A stretch of 64,000 nucleotides of DNA from positions 62,001 through 126,000 of the forward strand of contig NZ_CAMPKE010000009.1 of the NCBI RefSeq assembly GCF_946887195.1, written 5' to 3'. Shown here piece by piece: positions 9,033 to 17,598 of this stretch. The notes below the pieces were generated by a model, which was not told where the DNA came from, did no database searches, and was given only the letters and a program-made list of their open reading frames with translations. How positions within the stretch are numbered: the first letter of the stretch is position 1; each line of letters opens with the position of its first letter. Source of the DNA: an uncultured Halomonas sp. GTDB taxonomy: Bacteria > Pseudomonadota > Gammaproteobacteria > Pseudomonadales > Halomonadaceae. The translations under genes and the position numbers were made by a program.

Positions 9033-9996
9033 GGATCTTCTCCTTCACGTCTTTGAGCAACTCCACCGCGGCGCTATGAGGGTCCATTTCGCGGCGAGTG
9101 ACCTTGTCGAGTAGTTCCTGGATATGCGTCTTGCCGCTGCGGGCGAAATTTACACGTACGATCTCCTCGGCGATTTTCACCATTCGCGTCGACGCGATAT
9201 CCCGGCGGCGTGCCTCGATCTCGCCGCTGCGCTCCAAGTACTCATGGTGCCGATCGATGGCCGCGAGTAGCTTGTCAAAACTGCTGCCCTGCTCAGAGCT
9301 GGTGGGTACCACCGGCACCCGCCACATATCCTCACCGGGAACCAGGCTCAGCATCATCATCGCCTTGAGTTCCTGAATGGTCTTGTTCGCATCGGGGCGG
9401 TCGGACTTGCTGACGACATGTACATCGGCGATCTCGAGAATCCCAGCCTTGATGGCCTGTATGTCGTCGCCCAAACCGGGGGCATTCACCACCACGATGG
9501 TGTGTGCGGCACGGACGATATCCACCTCATCCTGACCCACTCCCACGGTTTCCATCAGCACCACGTCGAAACCGCCGGCATCGAGTAGATCCACCGCATC
9601 CAGGGCCGGCCGAGCCAGACCGCCCAGCGAGCCCCGGGTCGCCATGCTGCGGATGAATACGCCGGGGTCACTGACCAGTTCACCCATGCGGATGCGGTCT
9701 CCGAGGATTGCTCCACCCGAGAAGGGGCTGGACGGATCGATGGCGACCACGCCCACCTTCCGGCCCGAGGCGCGTATCTCGCGGGCAAGCTGCGTCACCA
9801 GGGTCGATTTACCGGCTCCGGGTACGCCAGTAATACCGATGACATGGGCCCGGCCCGTATCCCGGTAGAGTGCGGCGAGTGCGGGGCGTACCTCGCTTTC
9901 GCCGGACTCGACCCGGGTGATCAGGCGGGCAATGGCGCGCAGGTTGCCCTCGCGCACTAGCTCGGCCAGCTTCATTGAGGGTTTTCGGTTAGTCAT
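9019..9996 (-). CDS. meaH: MeaB/ArgK-family G-protein chaperone of the mutase
   Basis: P-loop GTPase of 325 residues that in this family guards cofactor loading and protects B12-dependent mutases from inactivation. Visible motifs are Walker A GVPGAGKS (57-64), DPSSPFSGGAILGDRIRM (switch region, about 87-104), ETVGVGQDEVD (149-159) and NAPGLGDD (171-178). The base-specificity motif is usually NKxD in MeaB but reads SKSD (197-200) here, an Asn-to-Ser change. The gene abuts the ligase stop and overlaps the large-subunit start, so its products are translationally coupled. The symbol follows the hcm clusters, where the chaperone is called MeaH. Confidence 0.88.
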   Translation of the reverse strand: MTNRKPSMKLAELVREGNLRAIARLITRVESGESEVRPALAALYRDTGRAHVIGITGVPGAGKSTLVTQLAREIRASGRKVGVVAIDPSSPFSGGAILGDRIRMGELVSDPGVFIRSMATRGSLGGLARPALDAVDLLDAGGFDVVLMETVGVGQDEVDIVRAAHTIVVVNAPGLGDDIQAIKAGILEIADVHVVSKSDRPDANKTIQELKAMMMLSLVPGEDMWRVPVVPTSSEQGSSFDKLLAAIDRHHEYLERSGEIEARRRDIASTRMVKIAEEIVRVNFARSGKTHIQELLDKVTRREMDPHSAAVELLKDVKEKIHDAD

Positions 9997-11418
9997 TCAG
10001 CCTCCGTTTTTCTCGTGCAGGCTGCGGTATAGATCCCGATCGTCCACCACCCGCTGTGCCTTGAAATCAGTGCGGGGAAAGGTTTCGGGAGCGACCATCT
10101 CGACTCGCGCACGTACGCCGAGGACGCGACTCAGTTCGGCGGCGGCCTGCTCGGCTAGGGCTTGAATGGCAGCCTCACCTTGAGACTGGGTGGGTGCATC
10201 GGCTTCCACCTGTACGGCCAACTCATCCATGGAGCCTTGGCGGCTGATGATGATGCGATGCTCGCCGCCGTAGCCGCTCAGCCCTTCGAGCACCTCGGCA
10301 ATCGCGGAGGGGTAGACGTTCTCACTGCGGATCTGGAACATGTCATCGATCCGCCCGTAGATGCCCTTGGGCAGCCGCGGGTAGGTTCGGCCGCAAGGAT
10401 TGTCTTCCATCACCCAGTGGGTCAGGTCGCCTGAGACCAAACGGATCATGGGCTGGGAGGTGCGCTCCAGATGGGTATAAATGGGCGTACCCTGCTCGCC
10501 GTATGGCACCCGACGATGGGTATCGGAGTCGGCCACCTCGGTGTAGACGATGTCCTGCCACAGCAGCATGCCTTCAGAGCTGGCGCTGCCGGAGGCGTGC
10601 ATCCAGGGGGTCATTTCGGCCATGGTGCCGCAATCGACCACCTTGGCGCCGTAGATGTCCTGAATCTTGTCACGGATCGCCGGGATGGAGCCGCCGGGCT
10701 CGCCGGAGAAGAACATCACCTTTACTCCGAACTCCCGTGGATTGACTCCCTCATCCCGAGCCACTTCGGCTAGACGTAGAGCATAGGATGGCGTGCTGTA
10801 GAGGCCTGCTGGCTTCATTAGCTTCAGCCAGGCGACCGCTCGAGCGGTCATGCCCGGCGCACCCGCACCGAATGGAAACGCTTTGCAGCGCAGCCGCTCG
10901 GCCCCCATCAGGGCGCCCCAGGAGCCCATGTAGAGGCTCAGGATAGCCGCAACGAACACCGTATCTCCGGGACGCAGACCCATGCCCCACATGATGCGCG
11001 CATGGTTGTTGGCGATGATCTCCCAGTCATGCCGGGAAATGCCGAAAGCCGTTGGCCGCCCGGTTGTCCCTGAAGTACCGTGAATATGGTGAATATCCTT
11101 CTCAGGAACGCACAAGTAGTCGCCGAAGGGTGGGTGCGCCGCCTGGGATTCGCGTAGTTCCTGTTTGGTGACTACTGGGACATTCTCGAAGTCCGCCAAG
11201 GTACGTATGTCTGCCGGCTTGATTCCGGCCGCGTCCCACTTGCGCTGGTAGAATGGCGCATTCTCATAGGCGTAGGCCATGACCTCGCGCAGGCGCGCGG
11301 CGATCAGTTCATCGCGCTTGGCCGGATCCATGATTTCCCGCTCCCGGAACCAGTAGGGACTGGCCGGATCGGGAAAATAGTTATTGTCGTAGCGAGGCGG
11401 AAAGCTCCACTCTTCCAT
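9997..11418 (-). CDS. hcl: PaaK-like acyl-CoA ligase, probable 2-hydroxyisobutyrate-CoA ligase
   Basis: AMP-forming acyl-CoA ligase of 473 residues in the phenylacetate-CoA ligase branch. The ATP-binding loop HGTSGTTGRPT is at residues 113-123. A second adenylate motif lies in YGAKVVDCGTMAEMTPW, RLVSGDLTHW carries the conserved Asp, and GRIDDMFQIRSENVYPSAI marks the hinge to the C-terminal lid, which ends in TDFKAQRVVDDR. Sequence alone cannot give the acid. Its position between the two mutase subunit genes implies that it activates the mutase substrate, as Hcl does in 2-hydroxyisobutyrate degraders. Its ATG has GGAG 7 bases upstream, and its stop abuts the GTPase start. Confidence 0.82.
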   Translation of the reverse strand: MEEWSFPPRYDNNYFPDPASPYWFREREIMDPAKRDELIAARLREVMAYAYENAPFYQRKWDAAGIKPADIRTLADFENVPVVTKQELRESQAAHPPFGDYLCVPEKDIHHIHGTSGTTGRPTAFGISRHDWEIIANNHARIMWGMGLRPGDTVFVAAILSLYMGSWGALMGAERLRCKAFPFGAGAPGMTARAVAWLKLMKPAGLYSTPSYALRLAEVARDEGVNPREFGVKVMFFSGEPGGSIPAIRDKIQDIYGAKVVDCGTMAEMTPWMHASGSASSEGMLLWQDIVYTEVADSDTHRRVPYGEQGTPIYTHLERTSQPMIRLVSGDLTHWVMEDNPCGRTYPRLPKGIYGRIDDMFQIRSENVYPSAIAEVLEGLSGYGGEHRIIISRQGSMDELAVQVEADAPTQSQGEAAIQALAEQAAAELSRVLGVRARVEMVAPETFPRTDFKAQRVVDDRDLYRSLHEKNGG

Positions 11419-11477
11419 TTAGTGTCTCCTCCGTTATCTCCTTCGGTGGGCCGTGACTGGCGGGCGGACCGAGGACG

Positions 11478-11894
11478 TTAGCGGGGGCCGCGCTCGGCGA
11501 CCAACTGACGAAAGGAGTCCACGATTTCCTGGGGCGGGGTGTCCTGCAGGAGAATCTTCTGCACGCCCATGTCATAGAGCTGCTTGACATCGTCGTCGGG
11601 GATCACGCCGCCGCCAGCGACAATGATGTCCGCAGCGTCCTTCTCCCTGAGCAGTTCCATGACTCTTGGAAAGATGTGCATGTGCGCGCCGGAGAGCAGG
11701 CTGATTCCGAGGATATCGACGTCTTCCTGAATGGCCGCTTCCACCACCTCTTCTGGCGTGCGGTGCAGGCCGGTATAAACGACATCCATTCCAGCATCGC
11801 GTAGCGAACGGGCCACGACCTTGATTCCGCGGTCGTGGCCATCCAGGCCGACCTTCGCCAGTAGAACCCGAATTACTCCACTGTTGTTATCCAT
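11478..11894 (-). CDS. hcmB: acyl-CoA mutase small subunit, B12-binding (HcmB type)
   Basis: Stand-alone cobalamin-binding domain of 138 residues. The DxHxxG motif of base-off/His-on B12 binding is present as VGLDGHDRG; the lower-ligand His is residue 20 from the chosen start. [11 protein letters not shown] and [11 protein letters not shown] give the remaining Rossmann-like contacts. Two in-frame ATGs exist: one at 11900 touches the AGGAG box and one at 11894 is 6 bases from it, so I take the second. A split large/small architecture is typical of isobutyryl- and 2-hydroxyisobutyryl-CoA mutases, whereas bacterial methylmalonyl-CoA mutases usually carry this domain fused. The gene lies 15 or so bases after the regulator stop. 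Confidence 0.88.
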   Translation of the reverse strand: MDNNSGVIRVLLAKVGLDGHDRGIKVVARSLRDAGMDVVYTGLHRTPEEVVEAAIQEDVDILGISLLSGAHMHIFPRVMELLREKDAADIIVAGGGVIPDDDVKQLYDMGVQKILLQDTPPQEIVDSFRQLVAERGPR

Positions 11895-11915
11895 CTCCAT
11901 CTCCTCGCTTGATTG

Positions 11916-12629
11916 CTATGCATTCGCTGAAGCCGATTGAGTGTGGGTCAATTCGTCACACAGCCAATCAGCAGCGTTTTCAACATGCTTCCGCGCCAGT
12001 TGTTCGGCACGAGAGACATCACGGGAGCAGATTGCCTCCAGCATGGCGGCGTGTTCCTGCCATATCTGATCCAGATTGCGGGGCTCGGTCAGAATGGCGC
12101 GCATGATCCGACGGGTATGACTCCAATGCGATTCCATGGCATCCAGGACAAATAGGTTGTCCGTGAGCTCGTAGATAAACCGGTGAAATTCCATATCGGC
12201 ATCGATCAGCGCCGGAAGATCGCGCGCTTTGCTCGCCACGCGACCCGCGGAAATGATGTGCTGGCCGCGTTCGCGAGCCGCAGGGCCAACCCGTCGAGCC
12301 GCCAGGCCAGCACTGATCTGGTCAATACCGCTGCGGAATTCGTAGAGACCCCGGACGAAGCTCGCATCCAGTGCCGACACCTTTAGCCCGCGACGGCCGG
12401 CACTCGCAAGGAAACCCTCGGCTTCCAGCCGTTTCAGGGCTTGTCCTACCGGCAGTCGTGACACATTCAAACGCTCCGCCAATCCTTCTTGGGTCACCCG
12501 CTGGCCAGCCTTCAGCGTGCCCTCGACGATGGCATTGATCACAGCGGCATACACAAGCTCTGATAGGCTTTTTTGCGACTCTATTTCTTTCATAAATTTC
12601 CCGAAAACGCCTTGCGACTGCATATCCAA
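11916..12629 (-). CDS. GntR-family regulator with FCD domain
   Basis: A 237-residue regulator. The winged helix-turn-helix spans residues 20-85 (LSELVYAAVINAIVEGTLKAGQ, then VTQEGLAERLNVSRLPVGQALKRLEAEG). The C-terminal FCD ligand-binding domain contains the metal-binding pattern DADMEFHRFIYELTDN and, later, EHAAMLEAI. It is the first gene of the mutase operon, so it most likely controls that operon in response to an organic acid or acyl-CoA from the pathway. Its start sits about 30 bases from an AT-rich stretch with a short inverted repeat. Divergent iorA starts 240 bases away. Confidence 0.88.
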   Translation of the reverse strand: MDMQSQGVFGKFMKEIESQKSLSELVYAAVINAIVEGTLKAGQRVTQEGLAERLNVSRLPVGQALKRLEAEGFLASAGRRGLKVSALDASFVRGLYEFRSGIDQISAGLAARRVGPAARERGQHIISAGRVASKARDLPALIDADMEFHRFIYELTDNLFVLDAMESHWSHTRRIMRAILTEPRNLDQIWQEHAAMLEAICSRDVSRAEQLARKHVENAADWLCDELTHTQSASANA

Positions 12630-12666
12630 GCGACTGCATCAGGCTGAGTGTACTTATTCGAATACT

Positions 12667-12679
12667 GTATCCAATATAC
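12667..12679. promoter_or_regulatory. possible operator upstream of the GntR-led mutase operon
   Basis: GTAT-CCAAT-ATAC, a short inverted repeat in an AT-rich patch 38 bases before the regulator start. FCD-type GntR proteins often bind short GTAT/ATAC-like dyads. The arms are only four bases, so this could be chance. Confidence 0.3.
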
Positions 12680-12868
12680 GATAGCTCAAGAAAAGCGCAA
12701 GATTAGTACTGGTTGCAAAGCGCATGCTCTTTCCGCCCCATGCCGCCGCCGCTACTCGTTATGGCGAAGAGGGCATGACCACGGTAGGCCGCTAGCAAAC
12801 TACTGAATGTTGCCCTCGTTAATGGGCTATCTTGCGTTGAGCATCATGACAAGAAAGCGAGGAGAATC

Positions 12869-13327
12869 ATGGCGACTCTGACGATCAACGGTGAATCCCA
12901 CCAACTCGATGTGCCCGATAACATGCCCCTGCTGTGGGCGCTGCGCGATGTAGCGGACCTCACCGGGACCAAATACGGTTGCGGCATGTCGTTGTGCGGT
13001 GCCTGCACCGTGCATCTCGATGGGCAGCCGACCCGTTCGTGCGTCACGCCGGTTTCCGCCGCCGTCGGCAAGCAGGTAACGACCATCGAGGCCGTCGCTG
13101 AGAATCCGGTCGGCCAGGCCGTGCAGACGGCGTGGCGCAAGCTCGATGTGGTGCAGTGCGGCTACTGCCAATCGGGGCAGATCATGACGGCAACCGCGCT
13201 GCTGAGCGGCAATCGCAATCCCAGCGATGCCGATATCGATGCCGCCATGGGCGGCAACATCTGCCGCTGCGCGACCTACGTGCGTATCCGCGCGGCGATT
13301 CACGATGCCGCCAACACGCTGGCCTGA
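12869..13327 (+). CDS. iorA: [2Fe-2S] subunit of a molybdenum hydroxylase (IorA-like)
   Basis: Small electron-transfer subunit of the xanthine oxidase family, 152 residues. The plant-ferredoxin cluster ligands are Cys38, 43, 46 and 58 (CGMSLCGAC...RSC). The second cluster is bound by Cys97, 100, 132 and 134 (CGYCQSG...ICRC). An AGGAG box precedes the ATG. It is followed after 24 bases by the molybdopterin subunit, giving the two-subunit IorAB layout without a separate FAD subunit. IorAB-type enzymes hydroxylate N-heterocycles or oxidise aldehydes and pass electrons to the respiratory chain. The substrate cannot be told from sequence. Confidence 0.92.
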   Translation: MATLTINGESHQLDVPDNMPLLWALRDVADLTGTKYGCGMSLCGACTVHLDGQPTRSCVTPVSAAVGKQVTTIEAVAENPVGQAVQTAWRKLDVVQCGYCQSGQIMTATALLSGNRNPSDADIDAAMGGNICRCATYVRIRAAIHDAANTLA

Positions 13328-13351
13328 CGCATTTGCCAAAGGAGCTTCGAC

Positions 13352-15613
13352 ATGGGAATCATCAAGCGTATCCCATCGCCTGCGCAGGAAAGCCAGCAGA
13401 GCACGGCGGTGATTAACGTCAGTCGCCGGCGTTTCCTGCAGGGCACGGCCGGGCTTGCACTGGGGATCTATCTCGCACCGCTGATCGTCGATAGCGCCAA
13501 CGCCGCGACGCCGGGTGCACAGGCCGACTTCGTACCCAACGCCTTCGTGCGCATCGATAGCGACGGCACCGTCACGGTGATCGCCAAGCACCTGGAGATG
13601 GGCCAGGGCACCTATACCGGCCTGGCGACTTTGGTCGCCGAAGAGCTCGATGCGGACTGGAGCCGGGTGCGGGTGGAAGGCGCCCCCGCCGACCCCGAAC
13701 GCTACAAGAATTTGAATTTCGGCATGCAGGGCACCGGCGGCAGCACCGCCATCGCCAACTCCTACGAGCAGATGCGTATGGCCGGCGCGACCGCGCGTGC
13801 CATGCTGGTCGCCGCCGCTGCCGAGCAGTGGGGCGTTCCCGCCGCGAGCATCGGCGTCAGCCAGGGCGTGGTGCGTCACGCCGAATCGGGGCGCGAGGCG
13901 GGATTCGGCGAATTGGCCGAGGCCGCCGCCGAACAGCCGGTGCCGCAGGGTGTCACGCTCAAGCGTCCCGAGAATTTCACCCTGATCGGAACGCTGAAGA
14001 CGCCGCGACCCGATAGTCCGGCCAAGACCGACGGTAGCGCGCTCTTCACCCAGGACATGAAATTGCCCGGCATGCTGATGGCGGTAGCGGCGCATCCCAG
14101 CCGCTTCGGCGCCACCGTCAAGCGCTTCGACGATGCCCAGGCCAGGCAGGTGCCGGGTGTCGTCGATGTGGTGCAATTTGACGGCGGCCCGCATCGTTTC
14201 GCAGGCGTGGCGGTATTGGCGCAAAACACCTGGGCGGCGCAGCAGGGGCGCGATGCACTGGAAGTGGCGTGGGACGAGAGCCAGGCGTTTGCGATGGGTA
14301 GCGACGAGATCATGGCTCATTATCGCGAATTGGCCGACCGGGAAGGCGCGGTGGCGAGCCAGCGTGGCGATGCGATCTCGGCGCTTGCCGAGCCGGCGAC
14401 GCTGATCGAGGCCGACTACGAGTTCCCCTATCTCGCGCATGCGGCGATGGAGCCGATGAACTGCCTGGTTCGACTCGGCGATGGGCGCTGCGACATCTGG
14501 CAGGGCGAGCAGTTTCAGGGCCTGGATCAGAGCGCCGTCGCGAAATTGCTGGGCATTGCCCCGGAGAACGTCAGCCTGAGCCAGCTCTATGCGGGCGGCA
14601 GCTTCGGCCGGCGCGCCAATCCGCAGTCGGATTTCGTGCTGGAGGCGGTCTCGATCGCCAAGGCGGCGCGCGATAACGGCATGGAAGTGCCGATCAAGCT
14701 GGTCTGGATGCGCGAGGACGATACGCGTGGCGGCTATTACCGGCCGATGAATTTCCATCGTGGGCGGCTGGCACTGGACGCCGAAGGCAAGTTGATCGCC
14801 TGGCACCAGCGCCTGGTCGGTCAGTCGATCATGGCCGGCACCGCCATGGAGCCTTTCATGGTCAAGGATGGCGTCGATGCGACCTCGGTCGAGGGCGCGG
14901 CGAATCTGGCCTACGATGTGCCCAATCTACAGGTCGAGCTGCACACGCCCAAGGATATCGGCGTGCCGATCCAGTGGTGGCGTTCGGTGGGCCACACGCA
15001 TACCGCCTTCTCCACCGAGAGCCTGATCGATGAAGCGGCGGTGGCTGCCGGAAAGGATCCGGTGGCGTTTCGCCAATCACTGCTGAGCCAGCATCCACGC
15101 CATTTGGACGTACTGGAATTGGCAGCGGAAAAAGCCGCCTGGAGCCAGCCGCTCGAACCCGGCGGCGAGGGCGAACGGCGCGGGCGGGGCGTGGCCGTGC
15201 ACGAGTCGTTCGACTCCTTCGTCGCCCAGGTCGCCGAGGTTACGGTCAAGCAAGACGGTAGCTGGCGTGTCGATCGCGTGGTATGCGCGGTGGATTGCGG
15301 CGTCGCCGTCAATCCGGACGTCATCAAGGCGCAGATGGAAGGCGGCATCGGCTACGCACTGGCGGCCGTGCTGCATGGCGAAATCACCCTGGACAAGGGT
15401 GTCGTGCAACAGACCAACTTCCACAACTATCCGGTACTGCGCATCAATGAGATGCCGGTGGTCGAGGTGTATATCGTACCCTCCACCCAGGCGCCGACCG
15501 GGGTCGGTGAGCCGGGCGTGCCGCCGCTGGCGCCGGCCGTGGCCAATGCGATCTTCGACGCCACCGGCAGGCGCTTGCGCAGGTTGCCATTCGCCAACAA
15601 GCTGACCGCCTGA
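13352..15613 (+). CDS. iorB: molybdopterin-binding subunit of an exported molybdenum hydroxylase (IorB-like)
   Basis: Catalytic subunit of 753 residues. A twin-arginine motif SRRRFLQ (24-30) with a hydrophobic stretch up to ANAA indicates folded export to the periplasm together with IorA, as is typical of IorB/aldehyde-dehydrogenase-type enzymes. Mo-cofactor contacts are in [29 protein letters not shown] and YAGGSFGRR. The catalytic base is Glu720 in [12 protein letters not shown]. The substrate may be an aldehyde or N-heterocycle. XdhC follows 3 bases later, matching the need for sulfuration of the Mo centre. Confidence 0.9.
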   Translation: MGIIKRIPSPAQESQQSTAVINVSRRRFLQGTAGLALGIYLAPLIVDSANAATPGAQADFVPNAFVRIDSDGTVTVIAKHLEMGQGTYTGLATLVAEELDADWSRVRVEGAPADPERYKNLNFGMQGTGGSTAIANSYEQMRMAGATARAMLVAAAAEQWGVPAASIGVSQGVVRHAESGREAGFGELAEAAAEQPVPQGVTLKRPENFTLIGTLKTPRPDSPAKTDGSALFTQDMKLPGMLMAVAAHPSRFGATVKRFDDAQARQVPGVVDVVQFDGGPHRFAGVAVLAQNTWAAQQGRDALEVAWDESQAFAMGSDEIMAHYRELADREGAVASQRGDAISALAEPATLIEADYEFPYLAHAAMEPMNCLVRLGDGRCDIWQGEQFQGLDQSAVAKLLGIAPENVSLSQLYAGGSFGRRANPQSDFVLEAVSIAKAARDNGMEVPIKLVWMREDDTRGGYYRPMNFHRGRLALDAEGKLIAWHQRLVGQSIMAGTAMEPFMVKDGVDATSVEGAANLAYDVPNLQVELHTPKDIGVPIQWWRSVGHTHTAFSTESLIDEAAVAAGKDPVAFRQSLLSQHPRHLDVLELAAEKAAWSQPLEPGGEGERRGRGVAVHESFDSFVAQVAEVTVKQDGSWRVDRVVCAVDCGVAVNPDVIKAQMEGGIGYALAAVLHGEITLDKGVVQQTNFHNYPVLRINEMPVVEVYIVPSTQAPTGVGEPGVPPLAPAVANAIFDATGRRLRRLPFANKLTA

Positions 15614-15616
15614 ACC

Positions 15617-16594
15617 ATGCAGCCACTCGATAATGAAGTGATCGAAAGCGCGGTGTGCTGGAGCCGGGCGGGCGAGGATGTCTGGCTATGCACGGTGCTG
15701 GCGACGTACGGCTCGTCGCCCCGCGCACCCGGGGCGCTGCTGGTGGCGCGCCGGGATGGGCGCAGTGTCGGCTCGCTGTCCGGCGGCTGCGTGGAGGAGG
15801 ATTTCCTGGCGGGGCTACAGGCGGGCGATTTCCAATCCAGCGTCCAGGTCGTTCGTTACGGCGAATCCGAAGGCGACCGGCAGCGCCTGGAGCTGCCCTG
15901 CGGCGGTATTCTCGAGGTCCTGGTGGAGCGCCTGCCGGCAACGCCGGAATCCTTGCGATTATTGACCGCGCTGCACGAAGCGCTGCGCGGCCAGCGTCGC
16001 CTGATTCGCCAGGTGAGTCTGCACACGGGCGCGTCAGGCCTCGAGGCCGATGAAGAGCTGCCAGGCGTAGAGCGACCGTGTGTCGAGCGCGAGGGCGATC
16101 GGCTGCGGATTCGCCTGGGACCGACACGGCGCCTGGTCATCGCCGGGGTGTCGCCGGTCTCCGTCGCCTGCGCCGAATTCGCGCGAAGCCTGGGCTTCGA
16201 GGTCATCGTCTGCGATCCGCGCGATGAATCGATCGAGTCGTTCGATGTCGCGGGTGTCGACAAGCGTGCCATCCTGCCGTCGATGTATCTCGCCCGCGAG
16301 GGCTGCCATGCGGCGACGGCGGTGGTGGCGTTGACCCACGACCCGCGCATCGACGATCTGGCGATGATCGAAGCCCTGCGCACTCCCGCGTTCTACATTG
16401 GCGTGATGGGGTCGCGAAAAACCTCGGTGGCGCGAGCCGAGCGCCTGCAACGCTCGGGCGGGCTCAGCCGCGAGCAGATCGAACGCATCCACATGCCGAT
16501 CGGCCTCGCCATCGGCAGCAAGACACCGGCCGAGATCGCCCTGGCGGTGATGGCCGACGTCGTGCGCGTCTACCATGGCCTTGATCGAGTGTGA
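15617..16594 (+). CDS. xdhC: XdhC/CoxI-family molybdenum cofactor chaperone
   Basis: Binds and matures molybdenum cofactor for insertion into the neighbouring hydroxylase. It has 325 residues with the two XdhC domains. The N-terminal part has [20 protein letters not shown] and [13 protein letters not shown], including the conserved Cys. The C-terminal Rossmann domain has [24 protein letters not shown] and [18 protein letters not shown], ending with [25 protein letters not shown]. It starts 3 bases after the iorB stop, making iorA-iorB-xdhC one operon. Confidence 0.92.
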   Translation: MQPLDNEVIESAVCWSRAGEDVWLCTVLATYGSSPRAPGALLVARRDGRSVGSLSGGCVEEDFLAGLQAGDFQSSVQVVRYGESEGDRQRLELPCGGILEVLVERLPATPESLRLLTALHEALRGQRRLIRQVSLHTGASGLEADEELPGVERPCVEREGDRLRIRLGPTRRLVIAGVSPVSVACAEFARSLGFEVIVCDPRDESIESFDVAGVDKRAILPSMYLAREGCHAATAVVALTHDPRIDDLAMIEALRTPAFYIGVMGSRKTSVARAERLQRSGGLSREQIERIHMPIGLAIGSKTPAEIALAVMADVVRVYHGLDRV

Positions 16595-16603
16595 GAAATA
16601 ACG

Positions 16604-17227
16604 ATGAACGAATCCGACGATGCGCGACTTTCCAGCCCCGCCACACGGCGCAATCGCGAGCCCATCCTGGCCGTGTTGGACGAGGTGTTGCCCCGCGATG
16701 GCACGGTACTCGAGATTGCCAGCGGTAGCGGTGAGCATGCCTTCCATTTCGCCTATCACCTGCCTCAGGTGATTTGGTATCCAAGCGATGCCAGCGCGGC
16801 GGCCAGGGCGTCGATCGGTGCCTGGCGCAGCAAGGGTGGCCCGCCCAATCTGCGCGCGCCGCTGGCGCTGGATGTGACCCGCAGGCCCTGGCCCAGCGTC
16901 GATTTCGACGCGCTGGTGTGCATCAACATGTTGCACATCGCCCCGTGGGAGGCGGCCCAGGCGCTGTTCGCCGAAGCGGGCAAGCGCTTGCCGCCGGCTG
17001 GCGTGCTTTATCTCTACGGCCCCTACAAACGCGCGGGGAGTCATACCGCACCGAGCAATGCCGCCTTCGATGCCGACTTGCGGCGGCGCGATGCGCGCTG
17101 GGGCATTCGCGACCTGGAGGCCGTCGAGGTGCTCGCTGAGTCTCACGGGCTGGCGCTCGAGCGCATCGTCGAGATGCCGGCCAACAACCTCAGCCTGGTG
17201 TTCAGGCGGCGCGGCGATGGTGCTTGA
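16604..17227 (+). CDS. DUF938 family SAM-methyltransferase-like protein
   Basis: A 207-residue protein of the DUF938 family, which has a class I methyltransferase fold. The SAM-binding motif I is visible as VLEIASGSGEHAFHFA, preceded by the family's SSPATRRNREPIL signature. NMLHIAPWEA and LYLYGPYKRAG follow at the motif IV-V positions. Substrate and role are unknown. It begins 9 bases after xdhC and may be read through from the iorAB operon, though the family is widespread without that context, so functional linkage is unproven. Confidence 0.85.
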   Translation: MNESDDARLSSPATRRNREPILAVLDEVLPRDGTVLEIASGSGEHAFHFAYHLPQVIWYPSDASAAARASIGAWRSKGGPPNLRAPLALDVTRRPWPSVDFDALVCINMLHIAPWEAAQALFAEAGKRLPPAGVLYLYGPYKRAGSHTAPSNAAFDADLRRRDARWGIRDLEAVEVLAESHGLALERIVEMPANNLSLVFRRRGDGA

Positions 17228-17299
17228 TTAATCGCGGTCAGCCCCAAACACTGATGTCACAGGTATCACTGCCTGTTCGTGGCAAAGGAGAGCATGCCC

Positions 17300-17527
17300 A
17301 TGACCGATCTTTCAGAAGAGTTTCGCCTGCCGGTGGCTTGCCCCAACTGCGGTAGCCACCTGATGCGGGTATCCGAGGTGCACAACCCCGATGACAAGGT
17401 CTTCTGCGCCTCCTGCAATCGTTACATCTGCCTGTATCACGAGGCCCAGACCATTCTGGCCAAGGGGCCGGGAAGCGAGAGCGAGGCGTTGATCGAAAAG
17501 GCGGTCAATGCCGATCACCACCGTTGA
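17300..17527 (+). CDS. small zinc-ribbon protein
   Basis: A 75-residue acidic protein with two CxxC pairs, CPNCGSH and CASCNRYIC, separated by about 20 residues. This is a compact zinc ribbon. The reading frame is open from a GTG at 17279, but AAAGGAG lies inside that extension, so translation should begin at ATG 17300 (9 bases from the box), or less likely 17294. It stands alone between the DUF938 gene and convergent phoH-like. No function is recognised; nucleic-acid or protein binding is typical of such ribbons. Confidence 0.75.
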   Translation: MTDLSEEFRLPVACPNCGSHLMRVSEVHNPDDKVFCASCNRYICLYHEAQTILAKGPGSESEALIEKAVNADHHR

Positions 17528-17549
17528 TGGTCGACCGACTGGAACGAAA

Positions 17550-17570
17550 GCGCCCGCCGATGGCGGGCGC
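17550..17570 (-). terminator. intrinsic terminator shared by convergent genes
   Basis: GCGCCCGCC/GGCGGGCGC form a 9-base-pair stem with a 3-base loop. The T-rich flank (TTTCGTT) follows on the minus strand, so it mainly terminates the PIN-PhoH gene that ends at 17599; it also lies 22 bases past the zinc-ribbon stop. Confidence 0.75.
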
Positions 17571-17598
17571 GCTGCGTATGGCAATGGCTTGCGATGCG

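Noticed and set aside
12827..14806. 659-codon open frame on the minus strand opposite iorAB
   Set aside because: Covers two genes with clear cofactor motifs on the plus strand; the antisense translation is His/Arg-rich and matches no family.
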